A DNA stretch of 64,000 nt from JBPCMN01 sp013695115 (GCA_051002235.1 JBPCMN010000034.1:1-64000), one strand, 5' to 3'. Shown: positions 1 through 7,739, counted from the first letter of the stretch. Notes: a model not told the origin generated them from the letters alone. Numbers and translations are program-made.

Positions 1-1
1 C

Positions 2-400
2 CGCTGGACCGAGGGCGCGAGCGACGGGACGCTGCGACGGATCGGCTTGCCGGTCGCCGACCGCGCCACGAATTCGCTCCGCTTTCATGTCTGGTATCCC
101 GGCTGCGAGACCGAGCTCGACGCCTACGACATTCCCAAGCCGAAGGGGACCGACGAATTCCTGCCCGAGATGCTGATCGTTCCCTGTCTCGGGTTCGGTC
201 CGGGCGGCGTTCGTCTCGGCTATGGCGGCGGCTTCTTCGATCGGACCCTGCGTTCGCTGTCGCCGCGGCCGGTGACGGTCGGCGTCAGCTACACGCACGG
301 CTTCCTGCCGCTCCTGCGGTCGTCGGCGGACGACCTGCCGCTCGACGCGATGCTCACCGAAGACGGCGTGATGTGGCAGCGGCCGGCGGGCCGTGCCTGA
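2..400 (+). CDS. 5-formyltetrahydrofolate cyclo-ligase, C-terminal part
   Basis: The reading frame is open from the left edge, so the N-terminus lies outside the window. The enzyme uses ATP to convert 5-formyl-THF to 5,10-methenyl-THF in the cytosol. The family's glycine-rich C-terminal signature is visible as GYGGGFFDRTL, preceded by LIVPCLGFGPGGVRLG and followed by a typical short tail. It converges on metF, another folate enzyme, with 60 bp between the stops. A weak GCCGG/CCGGC hairpin lies in that gap. About 132 residues are present, against a usual 180-200, which fits truncation by the window edge only. Confidence 0.9.
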   Translation, partial: RWTEGASDGTLRRIGLPVADRATNSLRFHVWYPGCETELDAYDIPKPKGTDEFLPEMLIVPCLGFGPGGVRLGYGGGFFDRTLRSLSPRPVTVGVSYTHGFLPLLRSSADDLPLDAMLTEDGVMWQRPAGRA

Positions 401-460
401 GGAGCCTCGTGATCCCGGGCCCGCGCAGGCGGCCGGCCTCCGGCTCGCAGGTGCGCGCGT

Positions 461-1339
461 TCAGGCGGCCGGCTTCGCGGCCGCGGCGCCCGGCGCCAGA
501 CGGCGGCAGATCTCGAGCGTCAGCCCCGACTGGTTGAGCGTGTAGAAGTGCAGGCCGGGCGCGCCGCCGTCGAGCAGCTCCTGGCACAGCCGCGTTGCTT
601 CGTCGACACCCACCCGCCAGACCGCGCCGGGGTCGTCCTCGACCGCGTGGAGCTTCTCCGCCAGCCAGGCCGGAAACTCCGAGCCCTGGAGCTCGGACAT
701 CCGCTTGATCGACGCGATGCTCGTCGCCGGCATGATGCCGGGCAGCACCGGCTTATCGACGCCGAGGGCGCGCAGGCTCTCGACCAGGTCGAAGTAGTGG
801 CGGGCCTCGAAGAAGAACTGGGTGATGGCGAAGTCGGCGTGACTGAGCTTGTAGGCCGTCCACTTCCGGTCGCTCTTACGCGTCGGCGACTTCGGGTGGG
901 GCTCGGGATGCGCGGCTACGCCCACCGAGAAGTCGCCGACCTCGCGGACGAGCTCGGCGAGCTCGACCGCGTAGTGCAGCTCGCCGGGCGGCAGATCGAG
1001 ATCGGCGGGAGGGTCGCCGCCGAGCGCGAGCACGTTCTCGATGCCGGCGTCGCGGTAGCGCTCGACGACCTCGAGCAGCTCCGCCCGGGTGTGCGCACAG
1101 CAGGTGAGGTGGGCCATCGGTGTCATCGACGTGTTGTGGAGGATGTCGACGACGAGGTCGTGGGTGCGCTCGCGGGTCGAGCCGCCGGCGCCGTAGGTGA
1201 CCGACACGTACGACGGCCCTAATGGCTCGAGCTCGATGAGCGCCTGCCGCAGCGTCTCCTCCGCTTTCTCGGTGCGGGGCGGGAAGAACTCGAACGAGAA
1301 GCTCCGCCCGCGGCTGAGGATGTCGCTGATCTTCGTCAT
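461..1339 (-). CDS. metF: Methylenetetrahydrofolate reductase
   Basis: A 292-residue TIM-barrel flavoprotein that reduces 5,10-methylene-THF to 5-methyl-THF, the methyl donor for methionine synthesis. The N-terminus has the family signature FSFEFFPPRT near residues 14-23, followed by VSVTYGAGGSTRERT and LTCCAHTR, then NVLALGGDPP, all typical of MetF. The C-terminal HFYTLNQSGLTLEI is also characteristic. I chose ATG 1339 (MTKISDIL) because the 32 codons upstream in frame look non-coding. There is no Shine-Dalgarno sequence; a TACGCT hexamer lies 11 bases upstream, so the leader would be very short. No SAM or B12 riboswitch is visible. Confidence 0.93.
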   Translation of the reverse strand: MTKISDILSRGRSFSFEFFPPRTEKAEETLRQALIELEPLGPSYVSVTYGAGGSTRERTHDLVVDILHNTSMTPMAHLTCCAHTRAELLEVVERYRDAGIENVLALGGDPPADLDLPPGELHYAVELAELVREVGDFSVGVAAHPEPHPKSPTRKSDRKWTAYKLSHADFAITQFFFEARHYFDLVESLRALGVDKPVLPGIMPATSIASIKRMSELQGSEFPAWLAEKLHAVEDDPGAVWRVGVDEATRLCQELLDGGAPGLHFYTLNQSGLTLEICRRLAPGAAAAKPAA

Positions 1340-1350
1340 CTGAATGCGAG

Positions 1351-1356
1351 AGCGTA
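1351..1356 (-). promoter_or_regulatory. Candidate -10 of metF
   Basis: TACGCT on the minus strand, 11 bases before the metF ATG. Transcription starting about seven bases downstream would leave a 4-5 base leader. There is no convincing -35. Confidence 0.4.
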
Positions 1357-1493
1357 GAAGCGTTGTCCCACCGACGGCGAACCGGTTACGCGAAGCTGCC
1401 TGCCGTGTCGCGTGCTCGTGGCCCCCGGCTTCCACACATCGTCGGGCTCACGATCGCGGCCAGCGTGGTCGCTCCCGTCGCATACTTGGTGAC

Positions 1494-1991
1494 GTGAACT
1501 TCCGGATCGAGCAGAAGGTGGCCGCGCCGGTCGACCTGGTGGAGGCGGCGTTGGTCGACGCCGAGTTCATCGCCGCCACCGCCGAGCTGCCCAAGGTCGG
1601 CGGGGCTGAGCTTCTCGACCAGCAGCGCGACGGCGACCGGGTCAAGCAGCGCATCCGCTACCGCTTCACCGGCGAACTGTCCTCGGCGGTGACCGCGGTC
1701 GTCGACCGCGATCGCCTCACCTGGGTGGACGAGGCCGACTACGACCTCGGGTCACACCGCAGCGAGCACCGGATCGTCCCCGACCACTACGGGAACCGCC
1801 TCCAGGCGTCGTACTCGGACCGACTCGAGCCCGACGGTGTCGGCGGAACCCGCCGCGTGGCGGCGGGAACGGTCAAGGTGCGGATGCCGCTCGTGGGCGG
1901 CCGGGTCGAACGGGCCATCGTCTCGGGCCTCGAGGAGCACGCCGCCGCCGAGACCGCGGTCCTCGAGCGCTGGGTCACGGGCAACGGCTGA
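1494..1991 (+). CDS. DUF2505 family protein
   Basis: A 165-residue soluble protein beginning VNFRIEQKVAAPVDLV. It resembles DUF2505, an actinobacterial family with a START/SRPBCC-like lipid-binding fold: the N-terminal beta strand with an APVD segment, the central RIRYRFTGEL and the C-terminal VERAIVSGLEEHAAAE helix fit. GTG 1494 was chosen because the homology-like sequence begins there and the upstream 50 codons are arginine-rich filler. An ATACTT/TACTTG hexamer precedes the start by 5-6 bases, a weak variant of the leaderless pattern. The molecular function is unknown. It is divergent from metF. Confidence 0.7.
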   Translation: MNFRIEQKVAAPVDLVEAALVDAEFIAATAELPKVGGAELLDQQRDGDRVKQRIRYRFTGELSSAVTAVVDRDRLTWVDEADYDLGSHRSEHRIVPDHYGNRLQASYSDRLEPDGVGGTRRVAAGTVKVRMPLVGGRVERAIVSGLEEHAAAETAVLERWVTGNG

Positions 1992-2027
1992 GGCGCCGAG
2001 AAACCGCCCGAACCGGTGGTGGAGGGG

Positions 2028-2057
2028 TTGACAAGCGATACCGGCTGGTATTAGATA
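2028..2057 (+). promoter_or_regulatory. Promoter of the small-ORF/TetR operon
   Basis: A perfect TTGACA at 2028-2033 is followed after 18 bases by TAGATA (2052-2057). This is one of only two consensus -35 boxes I found in the window. The spacer and -10 are covered by the first two operator palindromes, so regulator binding would block polymerase. Confidence 0.6.
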
Positions 2058-2085
2058 CTGATAAGTATTCAATACCGAAGAGTAT
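2038..2085. promoter_or_regulatory. Three phased TetR-type operators
   Basis: Three 14-bp inverted repeats of the form ATAC(C/T)-N4-(G/A)GTAT: ATACCGGCTGGTAT at 2038-2051 and ATACTGATAAGTAT at 2055-2068 (both with perfect arms), and ATACCGAAGAGTAT at 2072-2085 (one arm mismatch). The starts are exactly 17 bp apart, so the sites are not on one face of the helix. They span the promoter and end 11 bp before the first start codon. They most likely bind the TetR protein encoded at 2275. Confidence 0.75.
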
Positions 2086-2096
2086 CGGAGGCAGCC

Positions 2097-2258
2097 GTGA
2101 GCGAGCCGCGTGAGGCCCTCAGCGCCGAGGCCGCCAGGTGGCTGGCCGAGCAGGTCCGATGGGAGGACCGGCTGGGCGAGCTCCGCCGTCCCGGCGGCTT
2201 CCGCCCCCGGAAGGCGCGCCGGCCTCGGCCCGTCGCCTCGGTGCGGCAGGCGAGCTGA
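2097..2258 (+). CDS. Small hypothetical protein, first gene of the TetR operon
   Basis: A 53-residue ORF starting at GTG 2097 with a textbook GGAGG at 2087-2091, five bases upstream. The first half is acidic and amphipathic with tryptophans (EAARWLAEQVRWEDRLGEL); the second half is arginine/proline-rich (RPRKARRPRP). It lies directly behind the three operators and ends 16 bp before the TetR start, so it should be co-transcribed and auto-regulated with it. I do not recognise the family. A role as a DNA- or membrane-binding partner of the regulated system is only a guess. Confidence 0.6.
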   Translation: MSEPREALSAEAARWLAEQVRWEDRLGELRRPGGFRPRKARRPRPVASVRQAS

Positions 2259-2274
2259 GGTCCACACTGTGGCC

Positions 2275-2907
2275 ATGGCGACGACCCGCCTGACGCGGGA
2301 GGAGAAGAAGGCAAAGACCCGCGAGCGGCTGCTCGAGGCCGCGCGCGCTGTGTTCGCCCGACGGGGCTTCGCCGCCGCGTCCCTCGACGAGGTCGCCGAG
2401 GAGGCGGGGCTCACGAAAGGGGCGGTGTACTCCAACTTCGCCAACAAGGAGGACGTCGTCCTCGCGGTGCTCGACGACAGCTTCGATCGGCGCATGGACG
2501 AGGTCCTGAGTCGCGTCGACATGGACGGGACGCTGGAGGAGCAGGCCCACGTCGGTGGCGCGCTGTTCATGGCGATCTCCGAAGAAGAGCGATGGCTGGA
2601 CCTGCTCTCGTTCGACTTCGTGACCTACGCGGCCCGCAATCCCGAGTTCGGCGCCCGCCTGGCGGCGCGCCACCGCGAGTCTCTCGCCGCGATCGCCGAC
2701 GTGATGATCGAGGGCGCCGAGGGCCGAGAGTGGGGGCTGCCGATGCCGGCGGAGAAGCTCGCCCTGGTCATGTACGCCATCGGATCGGGTCTGAGCATGG
2801 AGAAGCTCATCGACCCCGAGGGTGTGCCCGACGAGCTGTTCGGCGACGTCATCGCGTTGCTGTGGGCCGGTGCGGCCGGCGGCAGCCCCGGCGGCGGCGA
2901 GTCCTAA
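2275..2907 (+). CDS. TetR family transcriptional regulator
   Basis: A 210-residue regulator. The N-terminal helix-turn-helix is clear: RERLLEAARAVFARRGF followed by ASLDEVAEEAGLTKGAVYSN and the usual FxNKEDV motif at about residues 45-52. The C-terminal ligand domain is not assignable. ATG 2275 is given; GTG 2269 lies two codons earlier with a GAGG at a better distance and may be the real start. The triple palindrome upstream makes auto-repression the simplest model. The stop overlaps the convergent neighbour by four bases. Confidence 0.88.
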   Translation: MATTRLTREEKKAKTRERLLEAARAVFARRGFAAASLDEVAEEAGLTKGAVYSNFANKEDVVLAVLDDSFDRRMDEVLSRVDMDGTLEEQAHVGGALFMAISEEERWLDLLSFDFVTYAARNPEFGARLAARHRESLAAIADVMIEGAEGREWGLPMPAEKLALVMYAIGSGLSMEKLIDPEGVPDELFGDVIALLWAGAAGGSPGGGES

Positions 2908-3332
2908 CCGAGGTCCGGCACCTTGCCGAGCTGGCGGAACCAGCCCAGCGTGTCCTCCACCCCCCATGACTCGGCCAGCCGCCCGTCGGCGACGCGGTAC
3001 ACGGTCGTGCCGGGCTTGGCGTACGCCTGCCCCTCCGGCTCGATGCCGAGAAAGCCGCGGCCGGTGAGCGTGCCGCGTTCGGTGTAACGCATCACCACCT
3101 TGTCGCCCTCGACGACGAGGTCCTCGATGGTGATGTTGACGTCGGGGAACGACTTCCGCAGGAACCGACAGGCCTTCACGTACTCGTCCCGCCCGACGTT
3201 GGCCTCACCGTCGGCGCCGTAGAACGCGGTGTAGTCGTCGGCCAACGTCTCCTGGCACACGGTCCAATCGCCGAGGTTGAAGCCGGCCTCGATGTGGCGG
3301 CGCACCAGCGCCCGGAGCTCCTCGGGCGACAA
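2904..3332 (-). CDS. SnoaL-like / ester cyclase family protein
   Basis: A 142-residue protein of the NTF2-like fold, similar to SnoaL-type polyketide cyclases and the ester cyclase family. Visible features are the N-terminal helix ELRALVRRHIEAGF, the central RDEYVKACRFLRKSFPDV and the strand pattern VVMRYTERGTLTG. The C-terminal GVEDTLGWFRQLGKVP is typical of the family. The start is uncertain: TTG 3332 fits the family length, and there is no Shine-Dalgarno sequence. It begins eight bases after the DUF4190 gene, so the two probably form an operon. The substrate is unknown. Confidence 0.75.
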   Translation of the reverse strand: MSPEELRALVRRHIEAGFNLGDWTVCQETLADDYTAFYGADGEANVGRDEYVKACRFLRKSFPDVNITIEDLVVEGDKVVMRYTERGTLTGRGFLGIEPEGQAYAKPGTTVYRVADGRLAESWGVEDTLGWFRQLGKVPDLG

Positions 3333-3340
3333 GTCCCGGA

Positions 3341-3784
3341 TCAGAATCCGAAGCGCGCGGCCAGGTACTGGAGCCCGAGCCCGAAGTCGTTGTCGTCGAA
3401 GTCGTTGTCGTCGCTGTCGAATCCGACCGTGACCCCGATGATGATGAAGATCGCTATGAGGACCACGATGATCGCGAGGTGGACCCAGGCGATGATGCGG
3501 GCGGCGGTGTTGAGGCCGTCGCCGGTGAGCCGTCCGCCCGACGCGTCGATCTTCTGCTGCGAGTTGTGGGCGAGGAAGAGCGCCACGATCGCCGGGACCA
3601 GCGGGCAGACGACAAACGCCCCGATCGCGCAACAGAGCGCCGCGATGGCCGTGCCATCGGTCTGCGGTGCGGCGGCGGAGCCGTAGCCGGGCGCACCGGC
3701 GGGCGGCGGCGCCCACCCCGGCGGTGGACCGCCCGGCGGAAGCGGCGGTGGCGGGGGCTGCGGAGGAGGCGGCGGCTCGGTCAC
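3341..3784 (-). CDS. DUF4190 domain membrane protein with proline-rich head
   Basis: A 147-residue protein. Residues 4-35 are almost all proline and glycine, followed by a DUF4190-like pair of membrane helices (AIAALCCAIGAFVVCPLVPAI and AIIVVLIAIFIIIGVTVGF). The C-terminus carries an acidic DSDDNDFDDNDF stretch. Such proteins are common in actinobacteria and have no proven role. The GTG at 3784 is seven bases after a TAGATT hexamer and has no Shine-Dalgarno sequence. It is divergent from the FrhB-like gene and followed by the SnoaL-like gene. Confidence 0.8.
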   Translation of the reverse strand: MTEPPPPPQPPPPPLPPGGPPPGWAPPPAGAPGYGSAAAPQTDGTAIAALCCAIGAFVVCPLVPAIVALFLAHNSQQKIDASGGRLTGDGLNTAARIIAWVHLAIIVVLIAIFIIIGVTVGFDSDDNDFDDNDFGLGLQYLAARFGF

Positions 3785-3791
3785 GATCGGC

Positions 3792-3797
3792 AATCTA
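3792..3797 (-). promoter_or_regulatory. Leaderless-type -10 of the DUF4190 gene
   Basis: TAGATT, seven bases before GTG 3784. Confidence 0.55.
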
Positions 3798-3829
3798 CGC
3801 GAGACTCTGCCTCCCGAACAGGGAGAGCC

Positions 3830-4951
3830 ATGCCCCCCGAGAAGCTGCAGTGGTTGCACCTCTACGACGAGGTCGTGACGTCGGGCCTTTGCACCGGGTG
3901 CGCGGGCTGCGTGATCGCGTGCCCGCACGACGTGCTCGGCTACGACGACGAGAACGGCGTGTACAAGCCCTTCCAGACCGAGGAGGGCTTCGGCCCCGAC
4001 GACTGCTCGCACGGGCAAAAGGGCTGCACCAGCTGCACGCGGGCGTGCCCGCGCTTCCGGGCGTGGGAGCCCGAGATCGACGAGTTCATGTTCGAGCGCG
4101 TTCGCCGGCCGGACGAGGTGTCGGGGATCTTCAAGGACATCGTCCTCGCCCGGGCAACCGACCCGGTGCTGGCCGAGGTCGGCCAGGACGGCGGCCTGGT
4201 GTCGGCCATGCTCCTGTACGCGCTCGAGAAGGACATGATCGACTGCGCGCTGGTGTCGTACCTCGAGGGTGACGGATCCACGTGGAAGGCGGTGCCGGGC
4301 GTGGCCCGCACCAAGGAGGACATCATCGCCTCCGCCGGGAGCCGCTACACCTACTCGGCGAACACGCTCGCCTACGCCGACGCGATCGAGCGCGGCTTCG
4401 AGCGCATCGCACTCGTGGGCATGAGCTGCCAGAGCTCGGTGCCGCCGGTCATGAAGCAACGCAAGACGGGGAAGACGGCGCGGCGCCTGACGCTCAACAT
4501 CGGACTGTTGTGCTCGAAGACGTTCGACGATGCCATCTTCGAGGAGCTGCTCGAGGCGAAGTACGGACTGAAGCGGGCCGAGATCAAGAAGATGAACATC
4601 AAGGGCCGGCTCCAGATCTGGACCCACGACGACCGCTACGTCGAGGTGCCACTCAAGGAGTGCCACGCGTACACGCGTGAGGGCTGCAAGATGTGCCCCG
4701 ACTTCGCCGCCGAGCACGCCGACGTGTCGACCGGCGGCATCGGGGCGTTCAACGACTGGACCCTGACGGTCGTGCGCACGGACGCGGGGCGGGAGCTGAT
4801 GGACGGCCTGCTGAAGGAGGGCTGGATCGAGGTGCGGCCGGGCGACGACGACCCCGGCGCCATCGAGCTCATGCACAAGCTCGCCAAGAAGCAGCGCACC
4901 CGCTGGCCCGAGTTCGCGGTCATCGACGATCCAAAGCTGGTGGAGGCGTAG
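3830..4951 (+). CDS. Coenzyme F420 hydrogenase/dehydrogenase beta-subunit family protein
   Basis: A 373-residue Fe-S flavoprotein of the FrhB/FdhB family. Two [4Fe-4S] motifs are in the N-terminus: C21-x2-C24-x2-C27-x3-C31 (GLCTGCAGCVIACP) and C66-x2-C69-x3-C73 (GCTSCTRACP). The FrhB N and C domains follow, including QDGGLVSAML and the C-terminal cysteines of REGCKMCPDFAAEHADVS. Relatives bind FAD and often pass electrons to or from F420, although some family members use other partners. ATG 3830 has GGGAGA three bases upstream. No partner hydrogenase or dehydrogenase subunit is adjacent, so the electron partner is unknown. Confidence 0.85.
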   Translation: MPPEKLQWLHLYDEVVTSGLCTGCAGCVIACPHDVLGYDDENGVYKPFQTEEGFGPDDCSHGQKGCTSCTRACPRFRAWEPEIDEFMFERVRRPDEVSGIFKDIVLARATDPVLAEVGQDGGLVSAMLLYALEKDMIDCALVSYLEGDGSTWKAVPGVARTKEDIIASAGSRYTYSANTLAYADAIERGFERIALVGMSCQSSVPPVMKQRKTGKTARRLTLNIGLLCSKTFDDAIFEELLEAKYGLKRAEIKKMNIKGRLQIWTHDDRYVEVPLKECHAYTREGCKMCPDFAAEHADVSTGGIGAFNDWTLTVVRTDAGRELMDGLLKEGWIEVRPGDDDPGAIELMHKLAKKQRTRWPEFAVIDDPKLVEA

Positions 4952-4957
4952 CCCGAG

Positions 4958-4963
4958 TACCCT
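4958..4963 (+). promoter_or_regulatory. Candidate -10 of nhaA
   Basis: TACCCT in the 75-bp gap before nhaA. A start about seven bases downstream gives a leader of roughly 55 bases carrying the GGAAGG ribosome site. Confidence 0.4.
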
Positions 4964-5026
4964 GACGCCCAGGTGTGCCGGGAAGTCTGGTCGGCGTGAG
5001 CATCCGCGCGCGACTGGAAGGCGTTC

Positions 5027-6235
5027 ATGGCACGCCGCACGCACGTCCGGGTCCCCCTCGGCCGCCGGCTGCCGCCCCTCGGCGACAACTTCGTGTCGGT
5101 CGAGGCCCTCGGCGGCCTCGGGCTCCTCGGCGCGACGATCGTCGCGCTCGTCTGGGCGAACGTCGCCGGCGGCAACAGCTACGCCGACGTCTGGCACACC
5201 GAGCTCACGCTCGGCTTGCGTGGCCTGTCGATTACCGAGGACCTCCGCCACTGGGTGAACGACGGGCTGATGACGATCTTCTTCTTCGTCGTCGGGCTCG
5301 AGATCAAGCGGGAGCTGATCGAGGGCGACCTTCGCGACCCCAAGACCGCCGCGCTGCCGGCGCTGGCCGCGCTCGGCGGCATGGTGGTTCCCGCCGCGTT
5401 TTTCCTCGCCCTCAACCCGTCGGCACCGGGGAGCGACGGCTGGGGCATCCCGGTCGCGACCGACATCGCGTTCGCGGTCGGGGTGCTTTCACTCCTCGGT
5501 TCGCGCGTCCCGAAGGGACTGAAGCTGTTCCTTCTCACGCTGGCGATCGTCGACGACATCGGCGCCATCCTCGTGATCGCGGTCTTCTACTCGGACGGCC
5601 TGTCGGGTTGGTGGCTCGGTGGCGCGGTCGCAACCCTGCTCGCGTTCTTCCTCCTGCAACGGATCGGTATCCGGCACCCGTTGGCGTACGTGCTCCCCGC
5701 GATTGTGCTCTGGGTGTGCACGCTGGAGTCGGGCGTACACGCCACCATCGCCGGCGTCATGCTCGGCCTGCTCGCCCCCAACCAGGAGTGGCGGGGCCAG
5801 CCGGTCATCGGCCGGCTCGAGCACGTCCTCCACCCGTGGACGAGCTTTCTCGTCGTGCCGCTCTTCGCTCTCGCCAACGCCGGCGTCGCGCTCGGAGCCG
5901 ACTCCATCGCCGACGCTGCCACCAGCCGCGTCACGCTCGGCGTCGTGCTCGGGCTCGTCGTCGGCAAGACCTTGGGCATCGGCGCGGCGGTCGCCACCGC
6001 CGTCCGCTTCGGGCTCGGCAAGCTGCCCGACGGCGTGGGCGGGTTGCACGTGGTCGGCGCGGCCGCAGTCGCCGGCATCGGGTTCACCGTGTCGCTGTTC
6101 ATCGCCGAGCTGTCGTTTGGCGGTAGCGCCCGTCTGACCGACGCGAAGGTCGGGATCCTCGCCGCCTCGCTGATCAGCGGCATCGCGGGCGCGCTTGTGC
6201 TCCTCTGGGCGGGGCGCCGTAGCCTGCGGCGGTGA
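5027..6235 (+). CDS. nhaA: Na+/H+ antiporter NhaA
   Basis: A 402-residue integral membrane antiporter that exports Na+ in exchange for protons. Diagnostic segments are present: FFFVVGLEIKRELIEGDL, GWGIPVATDIAFAVGVLSLLG and the paired aspartates of LTLAIVDDIGAILVIAVFY. The discontinuous-helix region TLESGVHATIAGVMLGL is also conserved. Length is close to the usual ~390 plus a short basic N-terminus. ATG 5027 has GGAAGG five bases upstream. The stop overlaps the next start as GTGA, implying translational coupling. Confidence 0.95.
   Translation: MARRTHVRVPLGRRLPPLGDNFVSVEALGGLGLLGATIVALVWANVAGGNSYADVWHTELTLGLRGLSITEDLRHWVNDGLMTIFFFVVGLEIKRELIEGDLRDPKTAALPALAALGGMVVPAAFFLALNPSAPGSDGWGIPVATDIAFAVGVLSLLGSRVPKGLKLFLLTLAIVDDIGAILVIAVFYSDGLSGWWLGGAVATLLAFFLLQRIGIRHPLAYVLPAIVLWVCTLESGVHATIAGVMLGLLAPNQEWRGQPVIGRLEHVLHPWTSFLVVPLFALANAGVALGADSIADAATSRVTLGVVLGLVVGKTLGIGAAVATAVRFGLGKLPDGVGGLHVVGAAAVAGIGFTVSLFIAELSFGGSARLTDAKVGILAASLISGIAGALVLLWAGRRSLRR
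6220..6225 (+). promoter_or_regulatory. Internal leaderless-type -10
   Basis: TAGCCT inside the end of nhaA, six bases before GTG 6232. The downstream gene may have its own leaderless transcript as well as coupling to nhaA. Confidence 0.45.
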
Positions 6236-6567
6236 AGACCGCCGCGCTCGTCGGCGACCTCATGGATCGGTCCAAGATCGGTGCCGCCGTACCCGACATC
6301 GACTTCGCACCCGCGCCCAGTGCGTGCACGGGGGCAGACGTGGTGGTCGTCGACCTCGGCGGTCACGCCGGCGAAGTGGCCGAACTGCGCCGAGTGGCCC
6401 CACGCGCGCGCATCGTCGCCTTCGGTCGTCACGACAATCCCGAAGCACTGGCGAGAGCCAGGAAAGACGGCGCCGACGTGGCCCTCCCTCGCTCCCGCTT
6501 CTTCCGCGACCCGGCCGCGGCGTTGCAGGTAACCCCCCGGGCCGGGGGTGGGTCGGAACTCCCGTGA
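6232..6567 (+). CDS. Receiver-like hypothetical protein
   Basis: A 111-residue protein overlapping nhaA by GTGA. It has the alternating pattern of a CheY-like Rossmann fold: TAALVGDLMDRSKI, ADVVVVDLGG with the aspartate at the phospho-acceptor position, ARIVAFGRHDN, and a following helix with lysine and alanine. It lacks the N-terminal acidic pair of true receivers, so phosphorylation is doubtful. No kinase or output domain is present. I treat it as a degenerate receiver-like domain of unknown role. Confidence 0.55.
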   Translation: MKTAALVGDLMDRSKIGAAVPDIDFAPAPSACTGADVVVVDLGGHAGEVAELRRVAPRARIVAFGRHDNPEALARARKDGADVALPRSRFFRDPAAALQVTPRAGGGSELP

Positions 6568-6686
6568 CCTCTCTCCTGCCGCGCCTCGAGCACGCCGCCG
6601 AGAGCGACGGCGCCGTCACCTTCGTCGGACAGGCGCGAGCGGTCAGTTCGCGGCGGTCGTCTCGATGCCCTGCTTCTTGGCCGTGA
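6564..6686 (+). pseudogene. Possible N-terminal remnant of an acyl-AMP-ligase-like gene
   Basis: A 40-codon ORF overlapping the previous gene by GTGA. Its first ~25 residues (LPRLEHAAESDGAVTFVG) read like the start of fatty-acyl-AMP/CoA ligases, which open with a leader helix and an A(L/V)TF strand. From about 6640 the frame is simply the antisense of the convergent YdjM-like gene and ends at 6686. The simplest reading is a gene cut by a deletion or insertion near 6640. It could also be a genuine short peptide. Confidence 0.35.
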
Positions 6687-7548
6687 GCGCGGGTGGGTCG
6701 TAGCCGCGGTTCCAGAGCCGCTGAATGAACAGCTTCCAGCACACAACGAGGAAGACCGCGAGGCAGGCGGAGCCGATGAGCGCACCCCAGAACGCGTCGG
6801 TCCACGGCCCGGGCGTCAGGTCCACCCGCTCGACGTAGTCGGGGCCACCCCAACTGACATCCCATCGGGTGTGCGCCTGGAACCGGGCGTAGAACGTCCA
6901 GGCGAAGATGCGACACCCGCCGTAGAACAACAGGCCGCGATACAACGCCACGAGGCCCCGCTCGGGAAGATGGAACTTGCGGTGGATCCACGCCCACACC
7001 CGCGGGTCGGCGGGCACGATCACGGTACGGAAGTACTCCTTGGTGAGCGTCTGGCGCGCGAAGACCAGCACGACGACGAGCCAGAACATGTCCCAGACCC
7101 CGCCGGGGCTCGAGTAGTAGGCGGCGGCGTCGCCGTAACGACCGAGGACGGCGGCGTGTCGCCACATGCCCGTGGTGATCGTGTCGGTCGAGAACGGGAA
7201 GAACAGCATCGTTCCGGCGGTGTCGTTGATGTCGGTGACCACGTGGGCGACGTGCCCGATGAGCAGCCCCAGGGCCCAGTTCCGGCTCCGGAAGATCGCC
7301 AGCACCAACGTCGAGACCAGCACGCCCCACAGGATCGAGTGCGTGAACCCGGCGCCGGGCCAGCCCCGGTGGAACTGGATCGGGTCGGACCCGCCGATCT
7401 TGTAGCTCCCGACCGTGAAGCCGTAGACGAACCCCTTGGTGAAGAGGTCGGGGAGGAACGCGCCCAGGGCGCACGCGAGGAACGACATCCGCAGACCGAC
7501 GTGCTTCTGGATGAAGTAGTTCTCGAGCTCGTGCGTCGCCCAGCTCAC
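6643..7548 (-). CDS. YdjM-like membrane-bound metal-dependent hydrolase family protein
   Basis: A 301-residue integral membrane protein. The N-terminus has the histidines and acidic residues expected of this family: THELENYF, then FLPDLFTKGFVYG, HRGWPGAGFTHSILWG, and HVAHVVTDINDTAG. Several hydrophobic helices follow. Members are predicted membrane metal-dependent hydrolases; none is well characterised. GTG 7548 overlaps the stop of the small membrane gene upstream (GTGA), making a three-gene coupled operon with 7545-7996. Confidence 0.7.
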   Translation of the reverse strand: MSWATHELENYFIQKHVGLRMSFLACALGAFLPDLFTKGFVYGFTVGSYKIGGSDPIQFHRGWPGAGFTHSILWGVLVSTLVLAIFRSRNWALGLLIGHVAHVVTDINDTAGTMLFFPFSTDTITTGMWRHAAVLGRYGDAAAYYSSPGGVWDMFWLVVVLVFARQTLTKEYFRTVIVPADPRVWAWIHRKFHLPERGLVALYRGLLFYGGCRIFAWTFYARFQAHTRWDVSWGGPDYVERVDLTPGPWTDAFWGALIGSACLAVFLVVCWKLFIQRLWNRGYDPPALTAKKQGIETTAAN

Positions 7549-7739
7549 CGGGCCCACCTCGCCCGGAGCCGACGGAGCCACGTGGGAACGAGGTAGACGA
7601 CCAGCAGCGGGAAGAGCGGGCCCACGATCCAGTTGAGGACGATGGTCTTGAAGACATAGCCCAGCGCGATGTAGACGACCACCGCGACCGCGTACAGCAC
7701 GCCTTCTTCGTGGTCGCGCCAGAGGCAACGCGGGCTCAC
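7545..7739 (-). CDS. Small two-helix membrane protein
   Basis: A 64-residue protein with two likely membrane helices (VLYAVAVVVYIALGYVF and IVGPLFPLLVVYLVPTW) and a basic C-terminus RRLRARWAR. GTG 7739 overlaps the preceding stop and its own stop overlaps the next start, both by four bases. The tight coupling supports a real gene, possibly an accessory to the YdjM-like protein. The family is not recognised. Confidence 0.65.
   Translation of the reverse strand: MSPRCLWRDHEEGVLYAVAVVVYIALGYVFKTIVLNWIVGPLFPLLVVYLVPTWLRRLRARWAR

Noticed and set aside
1340..1493. SAM or cobalamin riboswitch before metF
   Set aside because: The upstream leader is at most a few bases if the -10 at 1351 is right, and no box motifs are visible.
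3341..5251. A 636-codon minus-strand frame across the FrhB gene and nhaA start
   Set aside because: Only its last 147 codons are protein-like (DUF4190). The rest is the antisense of FrhB and has typical GC-rich shadow-ORF composition.
5489..6432. Antisense ORFs of 186 and 281 codons over nhaA
   Set aside because: They are frame shadows of the antiporter; no start signals or motifs.
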